From positions 2,604,001 through 2,668,000 of the forward strand of contig NC_014734.1 in the NCBI RefSeq assembly GCF_000183135.1: 64,000 nt of DNA, in the 5' to 3' direction. Within the stretch, counting starts at the first letter, position 1. The number at the start of each line of letters is the position of its first letter. The DNA comes from Paludibacter propionicigenes WB4 (GTDB lineage: Bacteria > Bacteroidota > Bacteroidia > Bacteroidales > Paludibacteraceae). The notes under the pieces are model-generated. The model was not told the origin of the DNA. It did no database searches and was given only the letters and a program-made list of their open reading frames with translations. A program made the position numbers and the translations under genes. Shown piece by piece: positions 8,618 to 17,773 of this stretch.

Positions 8618-9388
8618 TTAATTGTTTTTTGCCGCTGCCCATTGTATGGCTCCGGTAAGATGTTTTCTGAACAAGGAATTATCATACACCTCGGGCGTAT
8701 GTCCTAATGCCGTTTGGAAGCTTCTGCCTTTGCCAACCTGCTGACACCAGATTAACGGATGATCGCCCATCACCAGATTTACATTTTTGAACCAAGGATT
8801 TTCAGTGATATTATACGATTTTTCATCAATAGAGACTAAAATCGCCAGGTTGGTATTCAGGCGAGGATTTCTGTCGAAAGTATAAAACTCATCTGTCCAT
8901 TTCACCGTGTCGGCTTCAAAACACTGGGTGGAAGGATGATTCTTATTCTCAATCACCAGTTTTCCTTCGTGTACCGGCGGATGGCCTAAGAAATGAGCAC
9001 CGACTAATTTCTCGTACCAGGGCCATTTATATTCGGTATCGGTAGCAGTGTGAACTCCAACAAACCCACCTCCGTTTTCAACATAGTGTTGGAGCGCTAC
9101 TTTCTGTTTCTCGTTCAATAAATTATTTCCGGTTGTGAGTAAGAATACCACTGCATCGAATTTCTTCAATTCTTGATCTGTAAACAAGGTAGAGTCTTCG
9201 GTAAAAGTAATTTGCCATTTTTGTTTACGGCCTATTTCGTAAAATGCTTTCATTGCATTAGGAATAGAAGCATGGTAAAATCCGGCTGTCTTTGTAAATA
9301 TCATTACGCGTAAATTCGGTTGAGCTGCTTTACTTGTGGAGGAAATGCCATACAGAACGCAAAGAGCTAGTATTATGATCTTTTTCAT
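8618..9388 (-). CDS. ThuA-like domain secreted protein
   Basis: A 256-residue protein with a signal peptide (MKKIIILALCVLYGISSTSKA) followed by a glutamine-amidotransferase-like fold typical of ThuA proteins: RVMIFTKTAGFYHASIPNAM, FDAVVFLLTTGN, VENGGGFVGVHTATDTEY, and GRSFQTALGHTPEVY. ThuA was named for trehalose utilisation in Rhizobium; in Bacteroidota such domains are common in secreted or periplasmic sugar-processing proteins. The actual substrate is not evident. Two -7 boxes (9414-9421 and 9445-9452) lie just upstream. It probably forms a two-gene unit with the M13 peptidase downstream. Confidence 0.85.
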   Translation of the reverse strand: MKKIIILALCVLYGISSTSKAAQPNLRVMIFTKTAGFYHASIPNAMKAFYEIGRKQKWQITFTEDSTLFTDQELKKFDAVVFLLTTGNNLLNEKQKVALQHYVENGGGFVGVHTATDTEYKWPWYEKLVGAHFLGHPPVHEGKLVIENKNHPSTQCFEADTVKWTDEFYTFDRNPRLNTNLAILVSIDEKSYNITENPWFKNVNLVMGDHPLIWCQQVGKGRSFQTALGHTPEVYDNSLFRKHLTGAIQWAAAKNN

Positions 9389-9413
9389 GGAATGCGTTTT
9401 TAATTTTATCCGG

Positions 9414-9452
9414 CAAATCTAGGAAAATTTATTGAATAAACATGCAAATTTA
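9414..9452 (-). promoter_or_regulatory. Two candidate -7 boxes of the ThuA gene
   Basis: The minus strand reads TAGATTTG at 9414-9421 and TAAATTTG at 9445-9452, both matching TAnnTTTG. For the nearer one, the -33 region reads ATG instead of TTG at about the right distance. Confidence 0.45.
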
Positions 9453-9485
9453 GAGGCGTCATATTGTTTTCGGTTGATATATAAA

Positions 9486-9514
9486 GGGGAACAAAACATC
9501 GCGCTTTGTTCCCC
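9486..9514 (-). terminator. Terminator downstream of sppA
   Basis: GGGGAACAAA at 9486-9495 pairs with TTTGTTCCCC at 9505-9514. On the minus strand it is followed by a T-rich stretch, fitting termination of sppA, which ends 32 bases upstream of it. Confidence 0.85.
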
Positions 9515-9545
9515 CTGTCATATATAAAAAAACGCAAAAAGAAAA

Positions 9546-11309
9546 TTATCGAATATTCAGGTCGTATGGTAATCGAGCCTGAATTCCGTTAATCTTATCG
9601 AGGCTTTTAATTTTTTTCAAAATACTGTATTGCTCACCCAGTTGAGCTTCCATAACGCGAGCTTCTACATCCTCCGTTAAGCTTTTTAGTAATTTAGCTG
9701 TAAAATCTTCTTTTTCAGGATATTCTTTCAGGTTGTATGAGCTAAGTTTTGCTTTATCTACCGCCAGTTTTATAGCATCATTCAGTCCACCTATTTTATC
9801 TACAAGTCCAATTTTGATAGCATCTTCGCCTGTCCAAACTCTTCCTTCGGCAATGGCTTTGATCTGTTCAACTTTCATCTTTCGTCCCTGCGCACAACGT
9901 TTTACGAATAACTCATATCCACGGTTCACGTAGTTTTGCATCAAATCACGTTCTTCCGGAGTAAACGAGCGATTGATGGATATACCGTCGCTCATTTTAT
10001 TGGTTTTTACACCATCATAAGTCAGACCAAGTTTTTCATTCAGACCTTTGATGTTTGGAATAGCTCCGAAAATACCAATGGAACCGGTAATTGTGTTTGG
10101 TTGTGCAATAATTTTATCGGCCAAACAGGATATGTAGTATCCTCCTGAAGCTGCATAATCACCCATAGATACAATTAATGGTTTCTTTGCTTTAAGCATA
10201 CTCAGCGCATGCCATATTTGTTCGGAGGCATAAGCACTACCACCCGGAGAGCTGACGCGTAATACCACTGCCTTAACGGCTGAATCTTTTGCTACATCGT
10301 TGATTGTTTTGACCATATCACGCGCTACAATTTCGTCACCTTCTGTGTCGGTGATTTCGCCAATAGCATAAATAACTGCGACTTTATTTTTATCGTATTT
10401 ACTGTTGTCAGGAAGTTTGCTCATAGCTGAGTTTTTGACGAAAACAAGATCATCGCCTTTCTTAAAGTCTTTGACATATTTTTGAAGTATGCTATCAACC
10501 TGATCTGCATATACAAGTGAATCGACTAAATTGTATTGTTTAGATTTTTCGGTAGGTTGATACATCATCATTTCATCGGCATAACTATTGAGTTTTTCCG
10601 TCGGAATTTTCCGCGAAGCAGATATTTCTTTCAATATAGTATTCCAGATAGAATTCAGGAAAACATTTACCTGCAGACGGTTTGCATCGCTCATTTTGGT
10701 CAGTATGTAAGGTTCTACAGCCGATTTGAATGTACCAACTTTTACGATTTGCATTTCAATGCCCAGTTTGTCCAGCGTATTTTTTAGAAACATGGTTTCG
10801 GTAGAAAGCCCTTTTAATTCGAGCATTCCTTGCGGATTGATTAAAATTTTATTGGCCACAGATACCAGATAATACATTTTTTGAGAATAATTATCGGCAT
10901 AAGCAACGATAAATTTACCCGATTTTTTGAAATCAATCAGCGCGTTACGGATTTCCTTTACTGAAGCGATTCCACCTGAAAGTGAACCCCCTTTGAGGTA
11001 AATACCAACAATATTATCATCATTCTTAGCTTTTTCGATGTTTTTGAGTACTTCATCAAGTCCGAGCGAGTTTTCAGAGCTTGAACCAAGCGCTTTGCCC
11101 AAAACATTTGAAAACGGATTATCCTCTGACCTGTCAACCAACGATCCTTCCAGGTCTAGCTCATAAATAGAATTTGATTTTAAGACAGTGGTTTTTTCTC
11201 CTGAACTAGCTGCAGCGCCCAACACAATAAAGAAAATAAGTACGCCCAGTAAAGAGGTAATAAAAATACCAACGATAGAGGCAAGAGTAAATTTCAAAAA
11301 CTGTTTCAT
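9546..11309 (-). CDS. sppA: Signal peptide peptidase SppA, long (67K) type
   Basis: A 587-residue membrane-anchored serine protease with one N-terminal helix (about residues 5-33) and two tandem ClpP-like domains, as in the long E. coli-type SppA. The catalytic lysine lies in VGTFKSAVEPY (about residue 195) of the first half, and the nucleophilic serine in YAASGGYYIS (about residue 388) of the second half; RVSSPGGSAYASEQ and TGSIGIFG are also conserved. It degrades leftover signal peptides in the inner membrane, from the periplasmic side. Length is normal. It stands alone between two terminators. Confidence 0.94.
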   Translation of the reverse strand: MKQFLKFTLASIVGIFITSLLGVLIFFIVLGAAASSGEKTTVLKSNSIYELDLEGSLVDRSEDNPFSNVLGKALGSSSENSLGLDEVLKNIEKAKNDDNIVGIYLKGGSLSGGIASVKEIRNALIDFKKSGKFIVAYADNYSQKMYYLVSVANKILINPQGMLELKGLSTETMFLKNTLDKLGIEMQIVKVGTFKSAVEPYILTKMSDANRLQVNVFLNSIWNTILKEISASRKIPTEKLNSYADEMMMYQPTEKSKQYNLVDSLVYADQVDSILQKYVKDFKKGDDLVFVKNSAMSKLPDNSKYDKNKVAVIYAIGEITDTEGDEIVARDMVKTINDVAKDSAVKAVVLRVSSPGGSAYASEQIWHALSMLKAKKPLIVSMGDYAASGGYYISCLADKIIAQPNTITGSIGIFGAIPNIKGLNEKLGLTYDGVKTNKMSDGISINRSFTPEERDLMQNYVNRGYELFVKRCAQGRKMKVEQIKAIAEGRVWTGEDAIKIGLVDKIGGLNDAIKLAVDKAKLSSYNLKEYPEKEDFTAKLLKSLTEDVEARVMEAQLGEQYSILKKIKSLDKINGIQARLPYDLNIR

Positions 11310-11473
11310 AAAATAATGTAATGATGATTATATATTAAAACTGAATATTCTGTGCAAAGAAAGATATTTTTTTTTGAATAACAAAACATATTTATTGATA
11401 TTCGATATAAATGTTTGTTTTTTTATTGAAAATACTTAATTACACTTTCTGAATTGAATGTGTTGGCAATAAA

Positions 11474-11501
11474 AAAGGGAAACAGCACTCTGTTTCCCTT
11501 T
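11474..11501 (-). terminator. Terminator after the small heat-shock protein gene
   Basis: AAAGGGAAACAG at 11474-11485 pairs perfectly with 11490-11501 around a four-base loop; the minus strand continues into a T run. It lies 22 bases past the end of the hsp20 gene. Confidence 0.87.
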
Positions 11502-11523
11502 CCTTTGGCATGCACCGTACGTA

Positions 11524-11961
11524 TTATTGAATTTCAATCATACGTGCCGGTTTTGGTTTAGCTTCATCCTTTTTCGGAATCACAATACGCAAAATTCCAT
11601 TTTCGTAGTTGGCTTCAATTCTTTCTCCGTCGGCTATTTCAGGTAAAGTAAACGAACGCGTAAAAGACTGATAGCTAAATTCGCGTTTGGTGAATTGTTC
11701 TCCTTCTTTAGTTTCGTTTTCCACTTTTTTTTCTGACGATATTGTCAGTAAATCATTGTGTACTTCCAGCTTGAAATCAGCTTTTTCGAATCCAGGAGCG
11801 GCTACTTCCACTGTAAATTCTTCAGCATTTTGTTTGATATTTACAGATGGTAATGTAGTATTTGTAACAGAAAAGTTGCGGTTTGACCAATCGAATAAAT
11901 CGCCTTCAAAAAAACGGTCAAAAACCGATGGTAACTGGTTTGAAAATCTAACGAGTGACAT
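11524..11961 (-). CDS. Hsp20/alpha-crystallin small heat-shock protein
   Basis: A 145-residue ATP-independent chaperone. The alpha-crystallin domain covers about residues 38-130, with the typical FTVEVAAPGFEKADFKLEV, NDLLTISSEKK, the FTRSFTLPEIADGERIEANY strand pair and the conserved ENGILRIVIPKK near the C-terminus. The N-terminus (PSVFDRFFEGDLFDW) is the usual Bacteroidota form. It binds unfolding proteins in the cytoplasm. An unusually good Shine-Dalgarno, GGAGG at 11970-11974, sits eight bases ahead of the ATG, which fixes the start and suggests strong expression. No obvious TAnnTTTG box was seen upstream. Confidence 0.94.
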   Translation of the reverse strand: MSLVRFSNQLPSVFDRFFEGDLFDWSNRNFSVTNTTLPSVNIKQNAEEFTVEVAAPGFEKADFKLEVHNDLLTISSEKKVENETKEGEQFTKREFSYQSFTRSFTLPEIADGERIEANYENGILRIVIPKKDEAKPKPARMIEIQ

Positions 11962-11969
11962 AATTTAAT

Positions 11970-11974
11970 CCTCC
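11970..11974 (-). promoter_or_regulatory. Strong Shine-Dalgarno of the hsp20 gene
   Basis: The minus strand reads GGAGG eight bases before the ATG at 11961. Most genes in this window lack such a motif, so it is unusual and decides the start. Confidence 0.7.
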
Positions 11975-12267
11975 ATTTTTATAAATTAAACAATTAGTTT
12001 TATTCTTGTTGAAAACCAATTTTCAAATAAAATGCCAGACATGGAAACGTGCCATTATGTCTCACTTTATCAATGTGTTACAGTCATTTAGTCAGGTGCT
12101 TTTTAGAAAAATGATTTGAGTAGAAAGACTGAAATTTTAAAACAAACTTATTTACAAAGAAATAAATCTATGTTACTTCGTCTTTGAAAAAATTATCATA
12201 CATGAAATTTTGTCATATTATTTGCGATAAAGTGGTTTAAGTAAAAGTAACAATCGAAAATTATTGC

Positions 12268-12275
12268 TACATTTG
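12268..12275 (+). promoter_or_regulatory. Candidate -7 box of the M6 protease gene
   Basis: TACATTTG matches TAnnTTTG 23 bases before the ATG at 12299. No TTG is present at the -33 position. Confidence 0.5.
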
Positions 12276-12298
12276 CCCCAAGAAAAATAAATTGTAAA

Positions 12299-14584
12299 AT
12301 GTCTATTATTATGAACAAAAGACTTATACTCGTGACGCTTAGTGTCTTTTTTTATCAACTTATATTTCTACAGGTTTATGCAGTTAAAGCATATCCTCGT
12401 CCCTTCACAATAAAACAACCCGACGGCACGCTATTGACCGTAGTTAGGCAAGGGGATGAATTTAGACATTATACCACTACAGAGGACGGCTTTTTACTCA
12501 AAAAGAATAGAAACGGTTTTTTGACTTATGCTTCGGTTAGTGCTACCGGGGATCTGATAGAAAGCAATTTTATAGCCAAAAATGCAAATAAAAGATCTTT
12601 TGACGAGCTGCAATACCTGAAGAATATAAATCAGGCGTCTCAGATCGAAAAAATACAGAAAGCACCATCAAAAGTAAAGGCATTAAATATACAAAGTCAA
12701 CGTAAAAATGTATTTGCCGTTGCCGGATCTCCTAAAATACTGGTGATTTTGGTAAATTTTTCGGATGTAAGTTTTATAACTCCTTCACCAAAAACAGCTT
12801 TTGCTGATTTACTGAATAAAGAAGGATATAATTCAAACGGTGCCACAGGCTCTGCACGCGATTATTTTATGGCAAGTACATACGGTAAGTTGTCTCCACA
12901 GTTTGATGTTGTAGGTCCGGTAACATTGCCTAATAATATGGCTTTTTATGGTGCCGACGGTGCTAACGGCGATGCCAATCCGGTGCAAATGGTAGTTGAT
13001 GCTTGTACGCTTGCGAGTCAGGCAGGGGTGGATTTTTCTCAATACGATACGGACAACGATGGCGTTATTGATAATGTTTTTGTATGCTATGCAGGCTATA
13101 ATGAAGCAGAAGACGGTTCGGATGGTAGTATTAATGCAAATACTGTCTGGCCTCAAAGTTCGTCTGTTATTGTGAATGGGAATTACACGGGAACTACAGA
13201 GTCTATCACTTTCAACGGAAAACTATTGTCTGGCTTTGCTTGTACTTCCGAATTAAGTGGCTACACAGGTGGTAATATGTGTGGTATCGGGACTTTCTGC
13301 CATGAGTTTGGACATGTACTGGGACTTCCGGACTATTACGATACAACCGGATCCCATAGCAATACTCTGAATTCATGGAGTATTATGGACGCCGGAAACT
13401 ATAATAACAATGGCAAAACACCTCCATTGTATTCTGCTTACGACAGGTTTTATCTGGGATATTTTACTCCGGAGCAGGTGAGTACAGCTTCTAAACTGAC
13501 TTTATATCCACTTTATCAGGGAACTACCCAACCAGCTGGCACTTCGGGGCAAGCATACCTGATTTCGGCAACTAATCACAATTTAAGTGCAACAAATCCA
13601 AGTCCAAATGAATTTTTTATAGCAGAATATAGGAAAAAAACAGGCTGGGATACGTATTTACCTGCCGAAGGAATGTGTGTTTGGCACATCGACTATAATC
13701 AAACTGCATGGACTAACAATTCAATCAATTATTTCAGTGGAAATACGCAGAATGCCACCAATCATATGCATTTGTATCTGCAACCTACCGATGGTTCTTT
13801 AGCAACCACCGGAAGCGCATTTACCAGCGGTTCATTCACCCCTACAACCTGGGCAGGTGTGGATATAAACAGAGCGATTAAAAACATCACGAAAACACCC
13901 GATAATATCACTTTTGATTTTATGCCACCAAAAATTTCCACTTCGGCTAATTTGGTGAATTATAGTACATTCTTTGGTACGCCAACAACTTCTCAAAAAA
14001 TCAGCATTTCTGCTCTGAACCTAATTTCTAATCTGAATGTAGCATTCAGGGATGGAGTTAATTTTGAAGTAAAGCTCTCGACTGACGAAACGTGGTCTAA
14101 ATCACTGACCATAGTACCAACTTCAGGAGCGGTGAATGCAATTATTGAGATACGCTATAACCCTGTATCTACCGGAACTCAGACGGATCAATTAAATATT
14201 AGCTCTGATAATCTAACCACCACAACCTATAGTGTAAGTGGAACTGCATCGATTGGTCCGAATTCTCCTGTTATTTTTGCAGGAACTGTTGATAATACAC
14301 TACAGTTTTTGCCAACAAAACTCTTCACTACAAATACCAAAACACTGAACATTACTACTTCAGATATTGTAGGAGATTTAAGTCTTACCATCTCAGGTAC
14401 AGATGCTTCATTGTTTTCTCTTTCTGCCGGCACTGTTACAAAAAGTGCTGGAAACGGCATTGGTGGTGCTACCGTCTCGATTAATTATGTTCCCACTACG
14501 TTGGGAACTCATAATGCAATTCTCACTGTTTCCGGAGGTGGTTTGCCTGATCGGGTTATAGCGCTCTCCGGCACAGGAAAGTAA
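12299..14584 (+). CDS. Secreted M6 family metalloprotease with tandem C-terminal beta domains
   Basis: A 761-residue secreted zinc protease. N-terminal signal peptide (hydrophobic stretch at about residues 9-29); a propeptide-like segment; then the catalytic domain with HEFGHVLGLPDYYDTT around residue 335, the HExxHxxGxxD zinc motif of immune inhibitor A-type M6 peptidases, and a calcium-loop-like DTDNDGVID upstream. The last 210 residues form two beta-rich repeats of the choice-of-anchor D type (each ending in a YSVSGT or IALSGT motif). No clear type IX sorting domain is seen at the end, so how it is exported past the outer membrane is unclear. A second ATG four codons in is also possible. 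A strong terminator follows. Confidence 0.88.
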   Translation: MSIIMNKRLILVTLSVFFYQLIFLQVYAVKAYPRPFTIKQPDGTLLTVVRQGDEFRHYTTTEDGFLLKKNRNGFLTYASVSATGDLIESNFIAKNANKRSFDELQYLKNINQASQIEKIQKAPSKVKALNIQSQRKNVFAVAGSPKILVILVNFSDVSFITPSPKTAFADLLNKEGYNSNGATGSARDYFMASTYGKLSPQFDVVGPVTLPNNMAFYGADGANGDANPVQMVVDACTLASQAGVDFSQYDTDNDGVIDNVFVCYAGYNEAEDGSDGSINANTVWPQSSSVIVNGNYTGTTESITFNGKLLSGFACTSELSGYTGGNMCGIGTFCHEFGHVLGLPDYYDTTGSHSNTLNSWSIMDAGNYNNNGKTPPLYSAYDRFYLGYFTPEQVSTASKLTLYPLYQGTTQPAGTSGQAYLISATNHNLSATNPSPNEFFIAEYRKKTGWDTYLPAEGMCVWHIDYNQTAWTNNSINYFSGNTQNATNHMHLYLQPTDGSLATTGSAFTSGSFTPTTWAGVDINRAIKNITKTPDNITFDFMPPKISTSANLVNYSTFFGTPTTSQKISISALNLISNLNVAFRDGVNFEVKLSTDETWSKSLTIVPTSGAVNAIIEIRYNPVSTGTQTDQLNISSDNLTTTTYSVSGTASIGPNSPVIFAGTVDNTLQFLPTKLFTTNTKTLNITTSDIVGDLSLTISGTDASLFSLSAGTVTKSAGNGIGGATVSINYVPTTLGTHNAILTVSGGGLPDRVIALSGTGK

Positions 14585-14609
14585 TCTGTTAGTTTCTGTA
14601 GCAAACTCA

Positions 14610-14642
14610 AAAAGGGATTATCACAAATTGATAATCCCTTTT
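14610..14642 (+). terminator. Terminator of the M6 protease gene
   Basis: A perfect 14-bp stem, 14610-14623 with 14629-14642, around a five-base loop and followed by more T. It lies 25 bases after the stop. Confidence 0.92.
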
Positions 14643-14695
14643 TTGCTAAAGTGTGTATTGATATTAAATCAATAAAATCCTCTACATAATCGGAG

Positions 14696-14893
14696 TCAGG
14701 TCAGCTTGATGACTAATTCACCTTCTGATTCACCAAACTTTACTTTTCCTTCACGTGCCAACCAACCGAGAGCCAAATTCAGGTCTTTCTCGTTGAGTTT
14801 AGTTAGCTTTTTTATGGCTTTTACATTCAGTTCGCCATGCTGCAATGCTGTCCATACCAGACCTGCATTGCTTCCAATTTTTTCAGATAACAT
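14696..14893 (-). CDS. Small winged helix-turn-helix protein (DUF2582-like)
   Basis: A 65-residue protein, MLSEKIGSNAGLVWTALQ then ELNVKAIKKLTKLNEKDLNLALGWLAREGKVKF, ending in a short beta hairpin. The helix pattern and the conserved LALGWLAREGK run match the DUF2582 winged-helix family found in many Bacteroidota. A DNA-binding or protein-binding role is likely, but nothing shows the target. It stands alone between two terminators. A palindrome ATGTT-N4-AACAT lies 63 bases upstream of the start and could be its operator. Confidence 0.8.
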   Translation of the reverse strand: MLSEKIGSNAGLVWTALQHGELNVKAIKKLTKLNEKDLNLALGWLAREGKVKFGESEGELVIKLT

Positions 14894-14955
14894 AATTGTT
14901 TGTTTTAAAAACGTTGTTATAAGTAAATAAATGTCGGCGTAAAATTACAAATAAT

Positions 14956-14969
14956 ATGTTGTAAAACAT
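14956..14969. promoter_or_regulatory. Palindrome ATGTT-N4-AACAT, possible operator
   Basis: ATGTT, GTAA, AACAT, extended by flanking T and A. It lies upstream of the winged-helix gene and shares its arms with sites at 671, 28778 and 29064. Confidence 0.35.
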
Positions 14970-14981
14970 ACAATTTGAATA

Positions 14982-14997
14982 AAAAGCTGTTGCTTTT
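14982..14997 (-). terminator. Short hairpin, possible terminator of the acyl-CoA ligase gene
   Basis: AAAAGC at 14982-14987 pairs with GCTTTT at 14992-14997; the minus strand then runs into more T. It lies 14 bases past the ligase stop. Confidence 0.5.
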
Positions 14998-15010
14998 ATT
15001 AAGCTAAAGA

Positions 15011-16813
15011 TCAATTTGCATACATTTCATCAATCAATGATTTGTATTTTTGCATAACAACTGCACGGCGTATCTTTAAAGTATTGGTAAGTTCGCCGGT
15101 TTCGATAGCAAAACTTTTGCGGATCAAAGTGAATCGCTTGATTATTTCATAATTAGCCATCCCTTTTTGCAGTTCGATGATCCGGGCTTGTAGAAATTCA
15201 TGAATTTTTGGCGATTTAAGCAAGTCATCAATATTTTCGTAAGTTATACTGTGCTTCTGAGCATATTCTTCCAAAGCCGGAATGTTAGGTGCAATAATAG
15301 CCGTAACATAGTTGCGTTCATCACCTATCACAGCTACTTGTTCAATATATTTGTCCAGCGCTAGGCGGGTTTCTATTTCCTGTGGAGCAATGTATTTCCC
15401 GTTCGATGTTTTGAATAAATCTTTAATCCTTTCGGTCAAAACAATTTTATTGTCTTTGATATATCCGGCATCACCGGTTTTGAACCAGCCATCTTCGGTA
15501 AAAGAAGCCGCATTTGCTTCAGGATTATTATAATATCCCGGGAAAATTGTTTTTCCTTTGAGCAGTATCTCGTTGTCATCACCTATTTTCACGCTCACAT
15601 CGGGCATAATATTGCCTACTGTGCCTATTTCGTATCCAACATACTCGTAACAACATACAGTGGCTGTGCTTTCGGTAAGTCCGTAGCCATACACGATAGG
15701 AACTCCGATACTTCTGAAGAATAATGCAATTTCGTCGGACAATTTGGCTCCGGCTGTAGGAAGCATATTGGCATTTTCTATTCCTAATGTTTCTTTTACT
15801 TTCGAGAAGATTAATTTATCGGCAATTGAGTACCCGAATTTTAAGAATACATCCGGTTGTTTTCCTTTCCGAAGTATGTCGACATTGTGTCTCTTTCCGG
15901 TAGCTACAGCCCATGCTATAACACCAAGCATGATAGGAGAGTATTTGGACAAATTTTCTTTCACCCCAGCGTAAACTTTTTCCCAGAAACGAGGTACTGC
16001 ACACATTAAGGTCGGATGAACGTCCTTGATGGTTTGTTGTATTTCGGTAGGGCGGAGGTTGATGTAAATAGTCACTCCTTTGAAAATGCAAAAATAACAC
16101 CATGTGCGCTCGAATACGTGTGATAACGGCAAGAAAGCAATGCTGGTATCTTTATCGGTAATACTTGTGAGGCGTATATTATGTATGCGCATGGCTTCTG
16201 TAAAGCACGAATGAGGCATCATTACACCCTTGGGGTTGCCCGTAGTGCCGGAGGTGTATAAAATGCACGCCAGATCGCTCTCTGAGGTTTCGCTATGTCG
16301 ATGATCTACTTCAAAGTGTTTCGTAGACTTTTCGCCTATCAATAGAAAATCGCTATAGTACATTGCATTTGCAGCGTCGGCAAATACCACTTTTTTGTCG
16401 AAAGCAATGATTTTCTTCAGGTATTTGGATTGCTGAGCTACTTCGTAGGCGATATTATACTGCTGTTGGTCACCAACAAATATTACTCCGATTTCTGCAT
16501 CGTTTACAATGTATTCCACCTGTTGAGCCGATGAAGTTGCGTACAGTGGTACCATAACAGCTCTGTTGGCAAACAAGGCAAAATCAATAATCAGGTTTTC
16601 AGCTTTGTTTTGCGAAAACTGAGCCACGCGTTGCTGTTCAGAAACTCCAATCTCCACAAATGACTTTGAAATTGAAGACACTTCTTTGGCGAAGCTGTTC
16701 CACGAAATTTTAGTCCACTCATCGGTTTGTTCTTCGCGATGATACAACGCAGCTCTTTCTCCGTATTTCTTTGCTTGCGATGAGATTAAATGCGAAAGGT
16801 GAAAGTTTTCCAT
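15011..16813 (-). CDS. Long-chain fatty acid--CoA ligase (AMP-dependent synthetase)
   Basis: A 600-residue adenylate-forming enzyme with the AMP-binding motif ILYTSGTTGNPKGVM at about residues 188-202, IAFLPLSHVFERTW, the VYGYGLTES core motif, and FKTGDAGYIKDNKIVLTERIKDLFKTSNGKYIAP, which gives the hinge and C-terminal lysine region. The overall layout matches FAA/FadD-type long-chain acyl-CoA synthetases of about 600 residues in Bacteroidota. It activates fatty acids with ATP and CoA for lipid synthesis or turnover at the inner membrane face. A minus-strand TATCTTTG box at 16860-16867 is its likely promoter. Confidence 0.9.
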   Translation of the reverse strand: MENFHLSHLISSQAKKYGERAALYHREEQTDEWTKISWNSFAKEVSSISKSFVEIGVSEQQRVAQFSQNKAENLIIDFALFANRAVMVPLYATSSAQQVEYIVNDAEIGVIFVGDQQQYNIAYEVAQQSKYLKKIIAFDKKVVFADAANAMYYSDFLLIGEKSTKHFEVDHRHSETSESDLACILYTSGTTGNPKGVMMPHSCFTEAMRIHNIRLTSITDKDTSIAFLPLSHVFERTWCYFCIFKGVTIYINLRPTEIQQTIKDVHPTLMCAVPRFWEKVYAGVKENLSKYSPIMLGVIAWAVATGKRHNVDILRKGKQPDVFLKFGYSIADKLIFSKVKETLGIENANMLPTAGAKLSDEIALFFRSIGVPIVYGYGLTESTATVCCYEYVGYEIGTVGNIMPDVSVKIGDDNEILLKGKTIFPGYYNNPEANAASFTEDGWFKTGDAGYIKDNKIVLTERIKDLFKTSNGKYIAPQEIETRLALDKYIEQVAVIGDERNYVTAIIAPNIPALEEYAQKHSITYENIDDLLKSPKIHEFLQARIIELQKGMANYEIIKRFTLIRKSFAIETGELTNTLKIRRAVVMQKYKSLIDEMYAN

Positions 16814-16859
16814 ATCGTTTGTTTTTTTGGTTTTCTTGCAATGGTATTATATCTATATG

Positions 16860-16867
16860 CAAAGATA
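16860..16867 (-). promoter_or_regulatory. Candidate -7 box of the acyl-CoA ligase gene
   Basis: The minus strand reads TATCTTTG, 47 bases before the ATG at 16813. The -33 triplet is not a clear TTG. Confidence 0.5.
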
Positions 16868-16935
16868 TATATAAACATAAAAGTATTGCACGATTTTATT
16901 CAAAATGTGCAAATGCTGCTTATTTTATTGGACTA

Positions 16936-17769
16936 TTATTGTTGAATATCAATGAATTCAATAGCTTGGTCGGGAGGAGACATATTTTCTTGCGGTACCT
17001 GATTCTGGTCGGATTTTAATTCTTTCAGGATATCCGGATTTGATTCGATTATTTCAAAAGCGATTCGCGAGGCATTCTGTTGAGATTCCTTTTTACTCAT
17101 TCCGCTCGCTTCACATATTTTTTGTCCCTGAATCATTAAGCCCGACAAGAAAACATGTTTATTGGAGCCGCTCATGGTTTCGCTCAGGAGGATAAATTCT
17201 GTTTCAAGTTTATTTTTCTGACACCATTCTATCAGTTTCGATTTAAAATTGACTTCATTTTCGGCTACTTTATCAAGATTTACAAAACTTTTGAACAAGC
17301 GTTGCTCTACAAATTTTTTGCATTTCTTATAGCCGTAGTCCAGGTATATAGCACCCAATAATGCCTCAAGTGCATTTCCGTAAATATTGTTGTTGGTGTG
17401 TGCGTTGACGTACTTTGTGACCTTAACCAGTTTGTCCAGCCCAATTTCAAGTGCCAGCTTGTTGAGCGAGTCACGCTTTACAATTTTTGATCTTGTATTG
17501 GTCAGGAAACCTTCACGTTCCTCTTTGTAGCGTCTGTAAAGGATGTCTGTTACAACAGAATTAAGCACAGCATCTCCCAGAAATTCCAGTCGTTCGTTGC
17601 TCAGGTTGCGTCCGTTTTCGGTAGGGATGGATACGGACTTATGACGAACCGCCAATTGATAATACTCAATTTTATCAGGATAAAAACCGAGTACTTTGTG
17701 GAATAACAAATAAGGCTCTTTTCGAGCTTTCGAAAGGAGCCTTATTTTTAAAAGAATATTCTTAATCAC
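16936..17769 (-). CDS. rnc: Ribonuclease III
   Basis: A 277-residue double-strand RNA endonuclease. Catalytic domain at about residues 25-160 with the signature NERLEFLGDAVLN (residues about 58-70) and GNALEALLGAIYLDYG, which carry the acidic metal ligands; a double-stranded RNA-binding domain follows at about 170-245 and ends SKKESQQNASRIAFEII. A short Gln/Pro-rich tail follows. It processes rRNA precursors and other structured RNAs. The start lies four bases from the fabF stop, so it is the third gene of an acpP-fabF-rnc operon, an arrangement common in Bacteroidota. Confidence 0.95.
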   Translation of the reverse strand: MIKNILLKIRLLSKARKEPYLLFHKVLGFYPDKIEYYQLAVRHKSVSIPTENGRNLSNERLEFLGDAVLNSVVTDILYRRYKEEREGFLTNTRSKIVKRDSLNKLALEIGLDKLVKVTKYVNAHTNNNIYGNALEALLGAIYLDYGYKKCKKFVEQRLFKSFVNLDKVAENEVNFKSKLIEWCQKNKLETEFILLSETMSGSNKHVFLSGLMIQGQKICEASGMSKKESQQNASRIAFEIIESNPDILKELKSDQNQVPQENMSPPDQAIEFIDIQQ

Positions 17770-17773
17770 AAAC

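Larger units (their letters stand above)
11962..12298. other. Intergenic region between hsp20 and the M6 protease
   Basis: 337 bases between two divergent genes. It holds the hsp20 ribosome binding site at the left end and a plus-strand -7 box TACATTTG at 12268-12275. No RNA gene, repeat or further open frame is seen. Confidence 0.6.

Noticed and set aside
8575-8685. Upstream extension of the M13 peptidase
   Set aside because: It would overlap the ThuA gene end and hide the lipoprotein signal peptide.
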